Positions 51,298 through 60,465 of a DNA stretch of 64,000 nt are shown one piece after another; within the stretch, counting starts at the first letter, position 1; each line of letters starts with the position of its first letter. The stretch comes from Fibrobacter sp. UWP2 (GTDB lineage: Bacteria > Fibrobacterota > Fibrobacteria > Fibrobacterales > Fibrobacteraceae). A program made the position numbers and the translations under genes. The notes beneath the pieces are model-generated. The model searched no databases, had not been told where the DNA came from, and worked only from the letters and a program-made list of their open reading frames with translations. The stretch lies in assembly GCF_900141705.1 (NCBI RefSeq), contig NZ_FQYM01000006.1:62001-126000 (forward strand). The letters are read 5' to 3'.

Positions 51298-54200
51298 TTA
51301 GGCTTTTACCGTCGTGAAGCTGAATGCCTCTCCATCGGCGTCGTTGGCTTCGAGGCCATCGGCAGCGGCAGCCCACTTGATAGCGACTGCTTGCGTCTCG
51401 CCGGCGATGTAAGCCTCGTTCTCCGCGACTGCTTGCTTGAATACGTCGCTTGCAGAGAACAGCGTCACTTCGATTTTGTCGGTGATGGCGTAGTTCTGAT
51501 CTTTACGGCGGTTCTGGATGCGGTTCACGAGTTCGCGGGCCACGCAGGCGCGGCGGAGTTCGTCCGTGATCTTGAGGTCCAGAGCCACGGTGAAGTGCTG
51601 GTTGGCTTCCACGGCCATGCCATCGGCCACGATGCGGTTGAGCATCAGGCAGTCGGCACCGACTTCACCGAAGTCGAACTTAATCGTCTCGCCATTCTGC
51701 AGAGCCTTGATTTCATCGACGCTCAGCGAATTCAGCTTGGCAGAAATCACCTTCATGTTCTTCGCGTAATCCGGGCCCTTCGCCTTGATAGCGAGGAAGT
51801 TCGGCTTGGCGGAGAGCTGCACGAGCTTCGTCTCGTCTTCCAGGAACTTCATTTCGCGAACGTTGAGTTCTTCGAGGATCAAGTCCTTCATGGTCTCAGC
51901 GACGTTCTTTTCTTCGGTGCCGTGAGCAACCACCGTCATGCTAGCAATCGGCATACGGTTCTTTACGTTGTTCGTAGCGCGAATCACGCGGCCCATTTCG
52001 ACCATGCCACGCACCATGGCGATGCGTTCCACGAGCTTTTCGTCCATGAGGGACTTGTCGGCGCTGGGGAATTCGCAGAGGTGTACGCTCACCGGAGCAT
52101 TGGCATCCACTTCGCGCACGAGAATCTGATAGATTTCTTCGGCGAGGAGCGGGAGGAACGGGGCGAGAATCTTGGAGAAGTCCACCAGCACCTTGTACAT
52201 GGTAGCGTAGGCGGCGTTCTTGTCGCCATCGTTTTCGGACTTCCAGAAACGGCGACGGCTGCGGCGCACGTACCAGTTCGTGAGGTCATCGACCGCGGCA
52301 ATCACGGCGGGCACCACGTTGTACAGGCGGTAAGCCTTCATTTCCACTTCAACCTTGGCGGCCAAATCCTGCAGCGTTGCAAGCATCCAGCGGTCAAGTT
52401 CATTCTCGCTCTTGACTTCCTGACCGGGGCGCCAGTTGAGCTGGCCCTTGGCGGCGTCAGCGTTGTGGTTAGAGACAAAGAATGCAACAGCGTTCCAAAG
52501 CGGCAGCATCACCTGCTTCACGATGCCCTTCACCCCTTCTTCGCTGAAGCGCAGGTCTTCGGCCTTCAAAGCGGCGGAGTTGATCATGAACAAGCGGATG
52601 GCGTCGGCACCCGTGCGTTCGATAAGATCGTTCGGGTCCGGGTAGTTGCGCTTGGACTTACTCATCTTGGAGCCGTCTTCGGCCAAGATAATACCGTTCA
52701 CAATAACGTTCTTGAATGCCGGCTTCTGGAACAGTGCGTTAGAAAGCACCGTCAGCGTGTAGAACCAACCGCGGGTCTGGTCCAAACCTTCGGCAATGAA
52801 GTCGGCCGGGAAGCTGCGTTCCACGAGTTCCTTGTTTTCGAACGGGTAATGGCGGCTGGCATACGGCATAGAGCCGGATTCAAACCAGCAGTCGAACACT
52901 TCCGGCGTGCGGCGGTAAACCTTGCCGTTCTTTTCGATGGTGAGCTTATCGACAAAATGCTTGTGCAAGTCATCGAGCTTCACGCCGGTGAGCTGCTGGA
53001 GTTCTTCGATGGAGCCCACGGCAATCATGTCGCCGTCGTCGGCAATCCACACCGGGATCGGCGTACCCCAGAAGCGGTTACGCGAGAGGTTCCAGTCGCG
53101 TGCGCCTTCGAGCCACTTGCCGAAGCGTCCGTTCTTGATGTGGTCCGGAACCCAGTTCACCGTCTGGTTGTTCTCGACCATCCATTCCTTCAAAGTCTTG
53201 GTCACGCCTTCCTTGCTCGTGACAGGGGCGTCGATCTTGAGGAACCACGTCTTGAGGGCGCGGTACAGCAGAGGCACGCCGGTACGCCAGCAGTGCGGGT
53301 AGCTATGCACGAAGGTCTCGTGCTTGAACACGCGGCCCTGTTCCTTGAGGTAGGCGATAATGCTCTTGTCGGCTTCCTTCGCGCCGAGGCCCTTCCACAT
53401 CGGGACCTTGTCCGTGAACTTGCCTTCGGTATCGAGCGGGTCGAAAAGGCCAAGCCCGATGGAAGCACCGAGCTGGAAGTCCTCTTCACCGAAGCTCGGG
53501 GCGATATGCACCGCACCGGCACCGTCTTCGGTACTCACGAAGTCGGCCGGGTAAATCTTGTAACGCTTTTCGAGTTCTTCCTTGCTGGCGTAGGCGTCGC
53601 TCAGGTGGAACAGCGCCTCGTAGCTCAAACCCACGAGGTCGGAACCCTTGCAGGTATCCACGATGTTGGGGTTCTTGAAGTAGGCGGCGGTACGCGTAGC
53701 GGCACACCAGTACTTCTTGCCGTCCTGTTCAACCAGGTTGTAGTCCATGTCCGGGCCAACCGCAATCGCGAAGTTGGACGGGAGCGTCCACGGAGTCGTC
53801 GTCCACACGAGGATGCTCGTGTCCTTGAACTTGGCGTTGTCCGTGATCAGCGGGAAAATCAAAGTGAGGGACGGGTCCTGACGGTCCTTATAGCCCTGGT
53901 TCGTTTCGAAGTTCGAAAGCGGAGTCGCGAGAGCCGGGCTGTACGGCTGGATGCGGTAGCCCTGGTAGATGAGGCCCTTGTCGAAGCACTGCTTGAACAC
54001 CCACCACACAGATTCCATGAAGTTCTTGTCCATGGTCTTGTAGCCCTTGTCGAAGTCGACCCAGCGGCCCATGCGGCGAACGGTCTTCTTCCATTCGCTC
54101 GTGTACTTGAGCACCTTGCTACGGCAGGTTTCGTTGAACTTGTCGACGCCCAGCTTCTGGATTTCGGCAACGCCCGCGAGACCGAGTTCGTTCTGCACAA

Positions 54201-54483
54201 GAGATTCAATGGGGAGTCCGTGGCAGTCCCAACCGAAACCGCGCGGAACCTTCTTGCCCTTCATGGTCCAGTAACGCGGAACGATGTCCTTGATGGTACC
54301 GGCAAGCAAGTGACCGTAGTGCGGGAGGCCCGTTGCAAACGGAGGGCCATCGTAGAAAGTGTACGGTTCGGTTTCCGGACGGGAGTCCAGCGACTTCTTG
54401 AACGATTCATCCTTATCCCACAAGCCGAGCACGCGCTCTTCGATCTGCGGGAAGGTCTCTTCTTTCTTTACTTCACGAAACAT
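51298..54483 (-). CDS. ileS: Isoleucyl-tRNA synthetase
   Basis: A 1061-residue class I aminoacyl-tRNA synthetase that charges tRNA-Ile. HYGH is at residues 55-58 (GLPHYGHLLAGTIKD) and the KMSKS loop near 605-609 (GSKMSKSKRNYPDPN). The editing (CP1) domain lies between, including the TTPWTLPSN segment, and the anticodon-binding domain follows from about 650. The N-terminus, PYTFYDGPPFATGLPH, and the long C-terminal domain place it in the 'type 2', eukaryote-like IleS group common in FCB bacteria. No T-box is expected or seen. Monocistronic, divergent from the sugar porter. Confidence 0.97.
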   Translation of the reverse strand: MFREVKKEETFPQIEERVLGLWDKDESFKKSLDSRPETEPYTFYDGPPFATGLPHYGHLLAGTIKDIVPRYWTMKGKKVPRGFGWDCHGLPIESLVQNELGLAGVAEIQKLGVDKFNETCRSKVLKYTSEWKKTVRRMGRWVDFDKGYKTMDKNFMESVWWVFKQCFDKGLIYQGYRIQPYSPALATPLSNFETNQGYKDRQDPSLTLIFPLITDNAKFKDTSILVWTTTPWTLPSNFAIAVGPDMDYNLVEQDGKKYWCAATRTAAYFKNPNIVDTCKGSDLVGLSYEALFHLSDAYASKEELEKRYKIYPADFVSTEDGAGAVHIAPSFGEEDFQLGASIGLGLFDPLDTEGKFTDKVPMWKGLGAKEADKSIIAYLKEQGRVFKHETFVHSYPHCWRTGVPLLYRALKTWFLKIDAPVTSKEGVTKTLKEWMVENNQTVNWVPDHIKNGRFGKWLEGARDWNLSRNRFWGTPIPVWIADDGDMIAVGSIEELQQLTGVKLDDLHKHFVDKLTIEKNGKVYRRTPEVFDCWFESGSMPYASRHYPFENKELVERSFPADFIAEGLDQTRGWFYTLTVLSNALFQKPAFKNVIVNGIILAEDGSKMSKSKRNYPDPNDLIERTGADAIRLFMINSAALKAEDLRFSEEGVKGIVKQVMLPLWNAVAFFVSNHNADAAKGQLNWRPGQEVKSENELDRWMLATLQDLAAKVEVEMKAYRLYNVVPAVIAAVDDLTNWYVRRSRRRFWKSENDGDKNAAYATMYKVLVDFSKILAPFLPLLAEEIYQILVREVDANAPVSVHLCEFPSADKSLMDEKLVERIAMVRGMVEMGRVIRATNNVKNRMPIASMTVVAHGTEEKNVAETMKDLILEELNVREMKFLEDETKLVQLSAKPNFLAIKAKGPDYAKNMKVISAKLNSLSVDEIKALQNGETIKFDFGEVGADCLMLNRIVADGMAVEANQHFTVALDLKITDELRRACVARELVNRIQNRRKDQNYAITDKIEVTLFSASDVFKQAVAENEAYIAGETQAVAIKWAAAADGLEANDADGEAFSFTTVKA

Positions 54484-54520
54484 GGGTTACCTCAAACCCC
54501 GCGGCACTCTGCCACGGGTA

Positions 54521-54552
54521 CTAAATTTTCGGGCGTAAATGTAGAAATTTAG
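54521..54552. repeat. 8-bp inverted repeat in the ileS/porter divergent region
   Basis: CTAAATTT (54521-54528) and AAATTTAG (54545-54552) are perfect inverted arms, 16 bp apart, about 40 bp upstream of the ileS start. Possible operator; AT-rich sequence makes chance occurrence plausible. Confidence 0.25.
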
Positions 54553-54675
54553 CGGAGGAGCCCCACCCCCTATTCCAACTTGGAATATCGTTTTGTGCTA
54601 TTTATTCTTTTCATAGTGGCTTTTTTGCCCATTTTCAATAGTTTACCTTTAAAGCAATTCAAAAAAGGAGACTCA

Positions 54676-56067
54676 ATGTCAAAAGACAATCCGCATATGG
54701 GACATATCGTCCTGATTACGCTCTCCGCTGCCATTGGCGGATTCCTGTTCGGCTTCGACTCCTCCGTTATCAACGGGGCAAATGGTGCGCTCAAGGCGCA
54801 CTTCAACGCGACTGACTATCAGCTCGCCTGGGCCGTTTCGCTTGCACTGATTAGCGCCGCCATCGGCGCATTCTTTGCAGGCCGCATTGCCGACGCCTTC
54901 GGGCGCGTGCGCTGCATGCTCTTTGCTTCGGACCTGTTTCTGATAAGCGCAATCGGTTCCGGCATTCCCTTCGGAATGTCCGACTTTATCCTGTGGCGCG
55001 TCATTGGCGGCTTTGGCATCGGCATGGCAAGCATCATCGCCCCAATCTACATCGCCGAGACTGCACCGGCCCACTTGCGAGGGCGACTAGGCTCCATGCA
55101 GCAGTTCGCCATCGTGATAGGCATTTTCGTGGCGCTCCTTTCGAACTACGTAATCGTGCGCATCGCGGGGTCCGCGAACAACGCGATTATCGGCAATATC
55201 AAGGCATGGCAGGTCATGTTCTGGGTCGAAATCATCCCGGCGGTACTCTACGGGTACGCCGCCTGGAAACTTCCCGAATCGCCGCGTTACCTTATCCACA
55301 AGGGGTTCATCGACCAGGCCAGGGACGTGCTCGCGAAGATTAACCCCGAGGGCGTCGAAAAGGAAGTGGAAATCATCCAGGCTTCCTTCAAGAACAAGAA
55401 GCAACCCAAGTTTACCGACCTGCTCGAAATCATCAACGGCAGGGAGCGCATTTCCCCGATTCTGTGGGCGGGCCTCGGCCTTGCAATACTGCAGCAGCTG
55501 GTGGGCATCAACGTGATTTTCTACTACGGCACGATGCTCTGGCAGAGCGTGGGCTTCGGCGAGAGCGACGCATTCCTCACGAGCGTAATTTCGAGCGCCG
55601 TGAACCTGGTAATGACCGTAGTCGCCATCCTGCTTATCGACAAGATCGGGCGCAAGCCGCTCCTGCTAATCGGTAGCATAGGCATGGCAATTACCCTGAG
55701 CACGCTTACCGTATGCTTCATGAGTGCGGGTGCCGACGGGAGCCTCCCGGGAACTGCGGCCGTAATCGCCCTGATTGCGGCGAACCTCTACATTACCTTC
55801 TTCGCGGCAACTTGGGGCCCGGTCATGTGGGTAATGCTCGGTGAGATGTTCAACAACCGCATCCGCACCATCGCCATCGCCATCTGCGGGCTTGCACAGT
55901 GGTTCGCTAACTTCGTGGTTACCTGGACGTTCCCGGTGCTTACCGGCAAGGACGGCATCGGCGTGGGCCCGACATATGCCATCTATTCGTTCTTCGCCAT
56001 CTTCAGCATATTCTTCGTGGCAAAGTTTATCAAGGAAACGAAGGGCAAGGAACTCGAAGATATGTAG
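54676..56067 (+). CDS. Sugar porter family (MFS) transporter
   Basis: A 463-residue MFS symporter with twelve helices. Sugar-porter signatures are present: FLFGFDSSVINGA near the N-terminus, RIADAFGR (GR-motif after helix 2), the IAETAPAHLRGRLGSMQQ motif after helix 4, PESPRYL after helix 6, ILQQLVGINVIFYY in helix 7 and the DKIGRKPLL motif after helix 8. Relatives carry glucose, xylose or arabinose with protons; the substrate here is not fixed. I start at ATG 54676, 6 nt after AGGAG. The terminator at 56148-56177 follows. Confidence 0.9.
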   Translation: MSKDNPHMGHIVLITLSAAIGGFLFGFDSSVINGANGALKAHFNATDYQLAWAVSLALISAAIGAFFAGRIADAFGRVRCMLFASDLFLISAIGSGIPFGMSDFILWRVIGGFGIGMASIIAPIYIAETAPAHLRGRLGSMQQFAIVIGIFVALLSNYVIVRIAGSANNAIIGNIKAWQVMFWVEIIPAVLYGYAAWKLPESPRYLIHKGFIDQARDVLAKINPEGVEKEVEIIQASFKNKKQPKFTDLLEIINGRERISPILWAGLGLAILQQLVGINVIFYYGTMLWQSVGFGESDAFLTSVISSAVNLVMTVVAILLIDKIGRKPLLLIGSIGMAITLSTLTVCFMSAGADGSLPGTAAVIALIAANLYITFFAATWGPVMWVMLGEMFNNRIRTIAIAICGLAQWFANFVVTWTFPVLTGKDGIGVGPTYAIYSFFAIFSIFFVAKFIKETKGKELEDM

Positions 56068-56095
56068 CGAGGAAACGCAGCGCGAAGAATCTTTG

Positions 56096-56123
56096 CGCAA
56101 AGAAATATAACGCAAAGAAATAT
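56096..56123 (+). repeat. Direct repeat behind the sugar porter
   Basis: CGCAAAGAAATAT occurs twice (56096-56108 and 56111-56123), 15 bp apart, just before the terminator. Short tandem repeat of unknown role. Confidence 0.4.
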
Positions 56124-56147
56124 TGCGCGAGTCAATCCAAAAACAGA

Positions 56148-56177
56148 AAGGCCGGCAGAAAAATCTGCCGGCTTTTT
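56148..56177 (+). terminator. Terminator of the sugar porter gene
   Basis: GCCGGCAG-aaaaat-CTGCCGGC is a perfect 8-bp GC-rich stem followed by TTTTT on the plus strand. Confidence 0.9.
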
Positions 56178-56195
56178 CATACACCAAACTTTCGG

Positions 56196-57494
56196 TTATT
56201 CCTCGATGCGGTAGATTTTCACGTCCTTGATGTAGAACGTGCGTTCCATCTTGCCGAGGTTCAATTCGAACCTTGCAAACGGAGTGCTTTCGCTCGGGGT
56301 AAATTCCTTCTCGAACGACTGGCCCGAAGTCTTCACAATCGGATGTTCCATGAAGCCCACGGTCTCGTAATCATCGTAGGTGCCAATGCGTGCGGTAATC
56401 TGACCTTCGACATTCGACCAGATCGTGAACACGCACTTGTACTTCTTGCCAGCGACAAGGGCGATATCTTCCTGAATCAGTTGCACGCTGTACGACTTGC
56501 TGCCGCCATTGGTCACATCCACTTTCAAGATGTGGCTACCATCCTTCTCGTCGGTAATAGTCGCCGTGGCCTCGCCATAAAGCTGCTTGAAGAAAATCCA
56601 ATGATCCAAGCCGTCCGAGAAGTCGCCATTTTCAATCGTATTGTCACTCATGGCGCCAACGACGCCTTCCCAAATATCGGCAACGTAATCTTCAAGAGCA
56701 TTGCCCTGGGCATTGACATAGTTGAAGCGGAGCGGCCTGAAGCTTGGCAAGAAACGCTGGTTCAACCTGTTCCAAAGAGCCGCATTGTCGGTATTGTTGA
56801 AGTGAATCACTCCATCTTCCGAAACCTCGGCCTCGGTCAAGTTCAGTCCATCGACAAGGTAGCGAACATAGAACACCACCGAGAGGTTCACAAGGCTATC
56901 GGTCACCCACTCGACCTGCGAGAAGTGGTAGCGGAGCATCACCTTTTGGAAGGCGCTCAGCGAATACTCGAACGGCACATACTCGCCATCAACCAAAATC
57001 CGACCGTACATGGAGCCCTTGCCATCGAGAGGCTTGAGGCCAACGCCAATTTCTTTTAAATAGCCGCCGTCTTCCAGGTTGATGTTGTTGAACGCCTCAT
57101 CGACCATGGATCCTTCGGTAAACGAAATGGTAATCGAGGTATCGAGGTCCGCCTCGTCGGGCCACACCTGCAAACCGTCGGTGGGGTCTACCGAAACCGC
57201 GACATAGTAGCTAGAATAGGAACGGACCTCCGAGAGCGTCATGGAGAACGAATCCAAAAGCACCGGTTCGTCCTTCGCCGCCTTCTTGGCGAGAACGGCC
57301 TGTTCCACGTCATCGTAATCCACCGAGAAGTCGGCAGTCAAAGCCAAAACCACGGGCTCTTGCGACACCGTATCCGTATCCGCAATCTCCGGGTTGCCAA
57401 TCTCAATGCCGGCAGTATCCTTGGAATCGGAACAACCGACAAGGATTAACGCGCTTACGCAGCAACCGACTATGGATTTCAAAAATCGCATCAC
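56196..57494 (-). CDS. Lipoprotein with C-terminal carbohydrate-binding-like domain
   Basis: A 432-residue lipoprotein (lipobox ALILVGC). Residues about 25-280 are a beta-rich region of unknown function with a DUF4382-like feel (LDSFSMTLSEVRSYS). Residues about 290-432 resemble a CBM4/9 or CenC-type domain: NTIENGDFSDGLDHWIFF, then the LQLIQEDIALVAGKKYKCVFTIWS-like segment and FARFELNLGKMERTFYIKDVKIYR. Surface-exposed polysaccharide binding is likely but unproven. Its start overlaps the stop of the TIGR02147 gene by 4 nt, so the two are translationally coupled. Confidence 0.72.
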   Translation of the reverse strand: MMRFLKSIVGCCVSALILVGCSDSKDTAGIEIGNPEIADTDTVSQEPVVLALTADFSVDYDDVEQAVLAKKAAKDEPVLLDSFSMTLSEVRSYSSYYVAVSVDPTDGLQVWPDEADLDTSITISFTEGSMVDEAFNNINLEDGGYLKEIGVGLKPLDGKGSMYGRILVDGEYVPFEYSLSAFQKVMLRYHFSQVEWVTDSLVNLSVVFYVRYLVDGLNLTEAEVSEDGVIHFNNTDNAALWNRLNQRFLPSFRPLRFNYVNAQGNALEDYVADIWEGVVGAMSDNTIENGDFSDGLDHWIFFKQLYGEATATITDEKDGSHILKVDVTNGGSKSYSVQLIQEDIALVAGKKYKCVFTIWSNVEGQITARIGTYDDYETVGFMEHPIVKTSGQSFEKEFTPSESTPFARFELNLGKMERTFYIKDVKIYRIEE

Positions 57495-58339
57495 ACTCCT
57501 CGTGTCAACGGGAACAACTGGATGTTTACCTGAACGACGTCATCACCCTCACCCGGTTTCGCAGAGAAATCTAGTAGTTCTTTGCGCATTAGTTGGATGT
57601 GCTTTTTCAAATTGGGGAAGTCTTGGCGCTTAATACTGAACGTAAGAGCAGAAAAATCGCGTTCCTGGCTTGGCAGATCGCCCAACATGTTGGCAGAAAT
57701 GCGCAACATCTGCTGGTGGTACAGTTTGACCATCATGTCCTGGACCTCGTCGTCCGTGGTAATCATGGGGTCGCGCTGGCGGTAGCCGTTGGCAGTTTTG
57801 ACCAAAAGGCCAGCCTCAACTAAAATATTCAAGGATTCTTGGACCTGGGAAGCAGAAACCATGCCCCTAAGCCTCTTGGAAATCTGGTCGGGGATGGGGC
57901 GGAAGTTCTTCAGGGCGACCATCTCGAGAATCACTGAGTGGTGCCACTCCCTAAAGATGCGGAACTGAGCCTTGTCCATCTTGTGCAACTTGGAACGAGG
58001 GCTGCTCTTTACAAGTTGTTCGTAATAGGCATGCTTTTCTTCGTCGGTCTCGGCCTGGTTAAAGAACACCAGGTTTTCAAAATAGGCGGCACGCTGCTTT
58101 TCGAGCCCAATGCCGTGGATAAGCTTGGTCACCGTCCCCTTGGTGATATTACGCTTTCCGTCAATAGTCAACTTAAGGTGCGCATGGCTCGAGAGGCCCG
58201 CCTTCTCCGCAAAATAACGAAGACTGAAGGCCGGCAAGGTCTTCTTTTTGAACTCGTAGTAGTCGCGCAGGTACACCCTAAAATTGGTGTACTGGAGCAC
58301 ATCGGGTTCAACTAACTTTATGTTTTCTCCATTTTCCAT
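57491..58339 (-). CDS. TIGR02147 family putative regulator (second copy)
   Basis: A 282-residue paralogue of 15889-16725. The start segment YTNFRVYLRDYYEFKKKTLPAFSLRYFAEKAGLSSHAHLKLTIDGKRN and the C-terminal QVNIQLFPLT line up with the family. I start at ATG 58339 (MENGENIKL); an earlier frame start at 58411 would read through the operator-like palindrome. It overlaps the lipoprotein gene by 4 nt. Confidence 0.82.
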   Translation of the reverse strand: MENGENIKLVEPDVLQYTNFRVYLRDYYEFKKKTLPAFSLRYFAEKAGLSSHAHLKLTIDGKRNITKGTVTKLIHGIGLEKQRAAYFENLVFFNQAETDEEKHAYYEQLVKSSPRSKLHKMDKAQFRIFREWHHSVILEMVALKNFRPIPDQISKRLRGMVSASQVQESLNILVEAGLLVKTANGYRQRDPMITTDDEVQDMMVKLYHQQMLRISANMLGDLPSQERDFSALTFSIKRQDFPNLKKHIQLMRKELLDFSAKPGEGDDVVQVNIQLFPLTRGV

Positions 58340-58393
58340 GCTTATAAAATAGCTGTATTGGCCTGCAAATAGACAATTTAGCAAGCAATTATC

Positions 58394-58409
58394 GTTTACC
58401 CAAGTAAAC
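58394..58409. promoter_or_regulatory. GTTTAC palindrome upstream of TIGR02147 gene 2
   Basis: GTTTAC-CCAA-GTAAAC, perfect 6-bp arms with a 4-bp spacer, 55-70 bp before the start codon. A candidate operator for the TIGR02147-lipoprotein unit. It lies in the 96-bp gap between that gene and the GNAT gene. Confidence 0.45.
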
Positions 58410-58435
58410 AATTGTTAGAGCTACGCAACCCCAAA

Positions 58436-59014
58436 TCAGGGGTCCCCGGCCAGGCGCGACAAACGCACGTGATCCACAAAAATCCCGTTAATCCGTTCAA
58501 ATTCGCGACATTTGCCCTCTTCGACAAACCCTGCGCGGCAGGCGACGGCAATGCTTTTGGGGTTGGTTACCGACGCCGTGATCTCGAGCCTGTTCACGCC
58601 CAACGAAAACATTTTTTTTGAAACCATTTTTACGGCTTCGGTGGCGAGACCTTCCCCGGTGAAAGATTCACCCAACCAGTAACTGAGAGTCGCCGAGCGG
58701 TTCGTCCACTGGACCCAGCCCACAACAACGCAACCGGCGACCCGGCCTGTCGATTTCTCGAAAATGCCCCAGCAGGCCCCGTTCCCCATTTGTGCCTGCA
58801 ACTCCCAGCTCTCGGCACGGGAGGCTACGTCGCTTGCCGAGAGGCACTCACCCGGCCACGGCAAATGGGCCGAGAGGAACCCGCGGCAGCCGTCAATCAG
58901 GGCGTACAGCGGGGCAAAGTCGGGCTCGGCAAGCGGGCGCAAAACAACGCGCTCGCCCACAATTTCATCAACAGGAATTTCGCCTACGGGAATTTCTTCG
59001 TGGGAGTCTAGCAT
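58436..59014 (-). CDS. RimJ/RimL-type GNAT acetyltransferase
   Basis: A 192-residue acetyl-CoA-dependent N-acetyltransferase. The sequence ERVVLRPLAEPDFAPLYALID opens the GNAT domain; WTNRSATLSYWLGESFTGEGLATEAVKMV holds the R/Q-x-x-G-x-G/A-like acetyl-CoA site (here EGLATEA); and NRLEITASVTNPKSIAVACRAGFVEEGKCRE is typical of RimL/YjaB-like members. Acceptor unknown (protein N-terminus, antibiotic or small amine). The N-terminus has a small EIPVGEIPVDEIVGE repeat. No Shine-Dalgarno is evident; TATATTTTG lies 5 bp before the ATG. Confidence 0.8.
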   Translation of the reverse strand: MLDSHEEIPVGEIPVDEIVGERVVLRPLAEPDFAPLYALIDGCRGFLSAHLPWPGECLSASDVASRAESWELQAQMGNGACWGIFEKSTGRVAGCVVVGWVQWTNRSATLSYWLGESFTGEGLATEAVKMVSKKMFSLGVNRLEITASVTNPKSIAVACRAGFVEEGKCREFERINGIFVDHVRLSRLAGDP

Positions 59015-59052
59015 CGGTCAAAATATAAGAATCCTGCCGAATACAAAAGAAA

Positions 59053-59074
59053 ACCCGCCAATCGCTCGGCGGGT
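59053..59074 (-). terminator. Terminator of the tRNA-Leu gene
   Basis: ACCCGCC and GGCGGGT form a 7-bp stem with an 8-nt loop. On the minus strand it is followed by a TTTTCTTTT run. It lies 7 bp past the 3' end of the tRNA. Confidence 0.75.
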
Positions 59075-59081
59075 CTTCAAT

Positions 59082-59164
59082 GCGGATGAAAGGACTTGAA
59101 CCTTCATGCCCTCGCAGGCACTAGAACCTGAATCTAGCGTGTCTACCAGTTCCACCACATCCGC
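59082..59164 (-). tRNA. tRNA-Leu (CAG)
   Basis: An 83-nt class II tRNA. The acceptor stem is GCGGATG paired with CATCCGC. The anticodon stem CTAGA/TCTAG holds the loop TTCAGGT, giving anticodon CAG (Leu). A variable arm of TGCC...GGCA and a T-arm loop TTCAAGT complete the cloverleaf. The 3' CCA is not encoded (next bases TTG after the discriminator A). The long variable arm is typical of leucine tRNAs. Confidence 0.93.
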
Positions 59165-59200
59165 GTGGTAAGCCAAATTTTGAAAAATATGCCTGTTTTG

Positions 59201-59947
59201 TCAAGGGGTGGCGGGCAAAATAGCGTCCTTGATCCACATAAGGCGGTTCAATTTCCAGTATTGCCAGTCGTGCTCGCCCGCGGGGTCGTACTGGAGGTCG
59301 CAATCCACCCCCACATTCTTGCAAAAGGACTGTATCCACGGGAGCGTTTGGGCGGCGGGGTAAAGGCGGTCGGAGCCACCCTGCAAAAAACGCCAGCGGC
59401 CCGACTTGAGCTTGGGCTCGGCCGCCACCGCCGAAGCTTCGCCGAGGGAAGCCCCGTAAGAGCTCATGAGCAGGCGGTTCCCGATGCGGCGCTTGCCCGA
59501 AAGCGAGTACATAATGACGCCGAGGGCCCCGTCCGAAATGCCGACCAGGTCCACCTTGTTCACAGGCGCCTTGCGGCGGGCGGCGACGGAGTCGAGGGCG
59601 GCGTCCACGGCGGCGAGCGCCTGTGGCGTCGCCCAATGATTTTGCCTGCAGGCCGAGGCACTTACCACAATGCGGTCGGGGAACAGCTGGGCAAAATCAT
59701 CGCCCGCCACAAACCCCTTGGCGCAGTTGCCGCTGGTCATGCCTCCATGGAACCATACGACCACGGGCGCCTCCGAACGCCCCTTGAGCAACCCTTTCGC
59801 CCCACCCGAGGAATTTGCGCTAGGCCACCACACGCCGGTCGCGCTCTCCATGCCGGGGGCGCGAACCATGAGCGAATCCGGGGCAGCCCAGGTGGTGGCC
59901 ACCAGGGATACAAACAAAATAAAATATAGAGCCGATCGAAAAAGCAT
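59201..59947 (-). CDS. Secreted alpha/beta hydrolase (esterase-like)
   Basis: A 248-residue exported protein. The signal peptide MLFRSALYFILFVSLVATTWA is followed by an alpha/beta-hydrolase fold: VVVWFHGGMTSGN (oxyanion HGG), a nucleophile motif VGISDGALG (G-x-S-x-G), and a terminal GEHDWQYW carrying the His. The motif order resembles esterase D / feruloyl-esterase-like enzymes, but substrate is not fixed. It abuts the preceding membrane-protein gene exactly (stop 59948, start 59947), third of an operon of three. Confidence 0.75.
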   Translation of the reverse strand: MLFRSALYFILFVSLVATTWAAPDSLMVRAPGMESATGVWWPSANSSGGAKGLLKGRSEAPVVVWFHGGMTSGNCAKGFVAGDDFAQLFPDRIVVSASACRQNHWATPQALAAVDAALDSVAARRKAPVNKVDLVGISDGALGVIMYSLSGKRRIGNRLLMSSYGASLGEASAVAAEPKLKSGRWRFLQGGSDRLYPAAQTLPWIQSFCKNVGVDCDLQYDPAGEHDWQYWKLNRLMWIKDAILPATP

Positions 59948-60463
59948 TTACCGTTTGGATCTGATGCCCAAAATAAGGAACGTCAACATTCCGGCCAAGG
60001 TCGCCCCCACAATGCCAAGCCCAATGAGGCTGTAGTATACGTGGTATTCAAAGAGAGTGTCCCAATCCAGTTCGGCTTCGTTCGTCGCCAAAGACGTCAC
60101 CACAAAGCGGTCCGGGGCAATGCGGACGGCGTTCACCTCGATGGGGACGTCCTCGACGTTCTTTGCCGCAAAGCTAAACCACTCCGCCATATCTTCGTTC
60201 ATTTCTTGGGAGGCGTAAAGCACGAAGGTCGCTCCGGTATCGCCGTTAAGCTGGAAAAACGTCTTGTCGAGGAAGGGGATGTTCGACCCGCCAAAAAGGC
60301 TCGGGATGGCGGCGTAGCTCACCTTACCATAGAACAAGTGCTCTTCTTTAAAAAAGCTCCGCAGCACAGGCTGCATGTACGACAGGCACCAGACCGCAAT
60401 CAGCAAAAACAATAGCGATATGTTGATATAGACCGAACGACGAGTGCGAAAATAGCGGGGCAT
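59948..60463 (-). CDS. Hypothetical membrane protein (two helices)
   Basis: A 171-residue protein with an N-terminal helix (VYINISLLFLLIAVWCLSYM) and a C-terminal helix (YYSLIGLGIVGATLAGMLTFLILG), and a 90-residue periplasmic domain between, with FLDKTFFQLNGDTGATFVLYAS. No family recognised. Second gene of the three-gene operon; its start follows the stop of the upstream gene by 2 bp. Confidence 0.65.
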   Translation of the reverse strand: MPRYFRTRRSVYINISLLFLLIAVWCLSYMQPVLRSFFKEEHLFYGKVSYAAIPSLFGGSNIPFLDKTFFQLNGDTGATFVLYASQEMNEDMAEWFSFAAKNVEDVPIEVNAVRIAPDRFVVTSLATNEAELDWDTLFEYHVYYSLIGLGIVGATLAGMLTFLILGIRSKR

Positions 60464-60465
60464 AA

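Noticed and set aside
51391-54552. Very long open frame (over 1,000 codons) on the plus strand opposite ileS
   Set aside because: It mirrors a well-conserved ileS in codon-biased DNA; the translated product has no domain, and ileS on the minus strand has all class I motifs.
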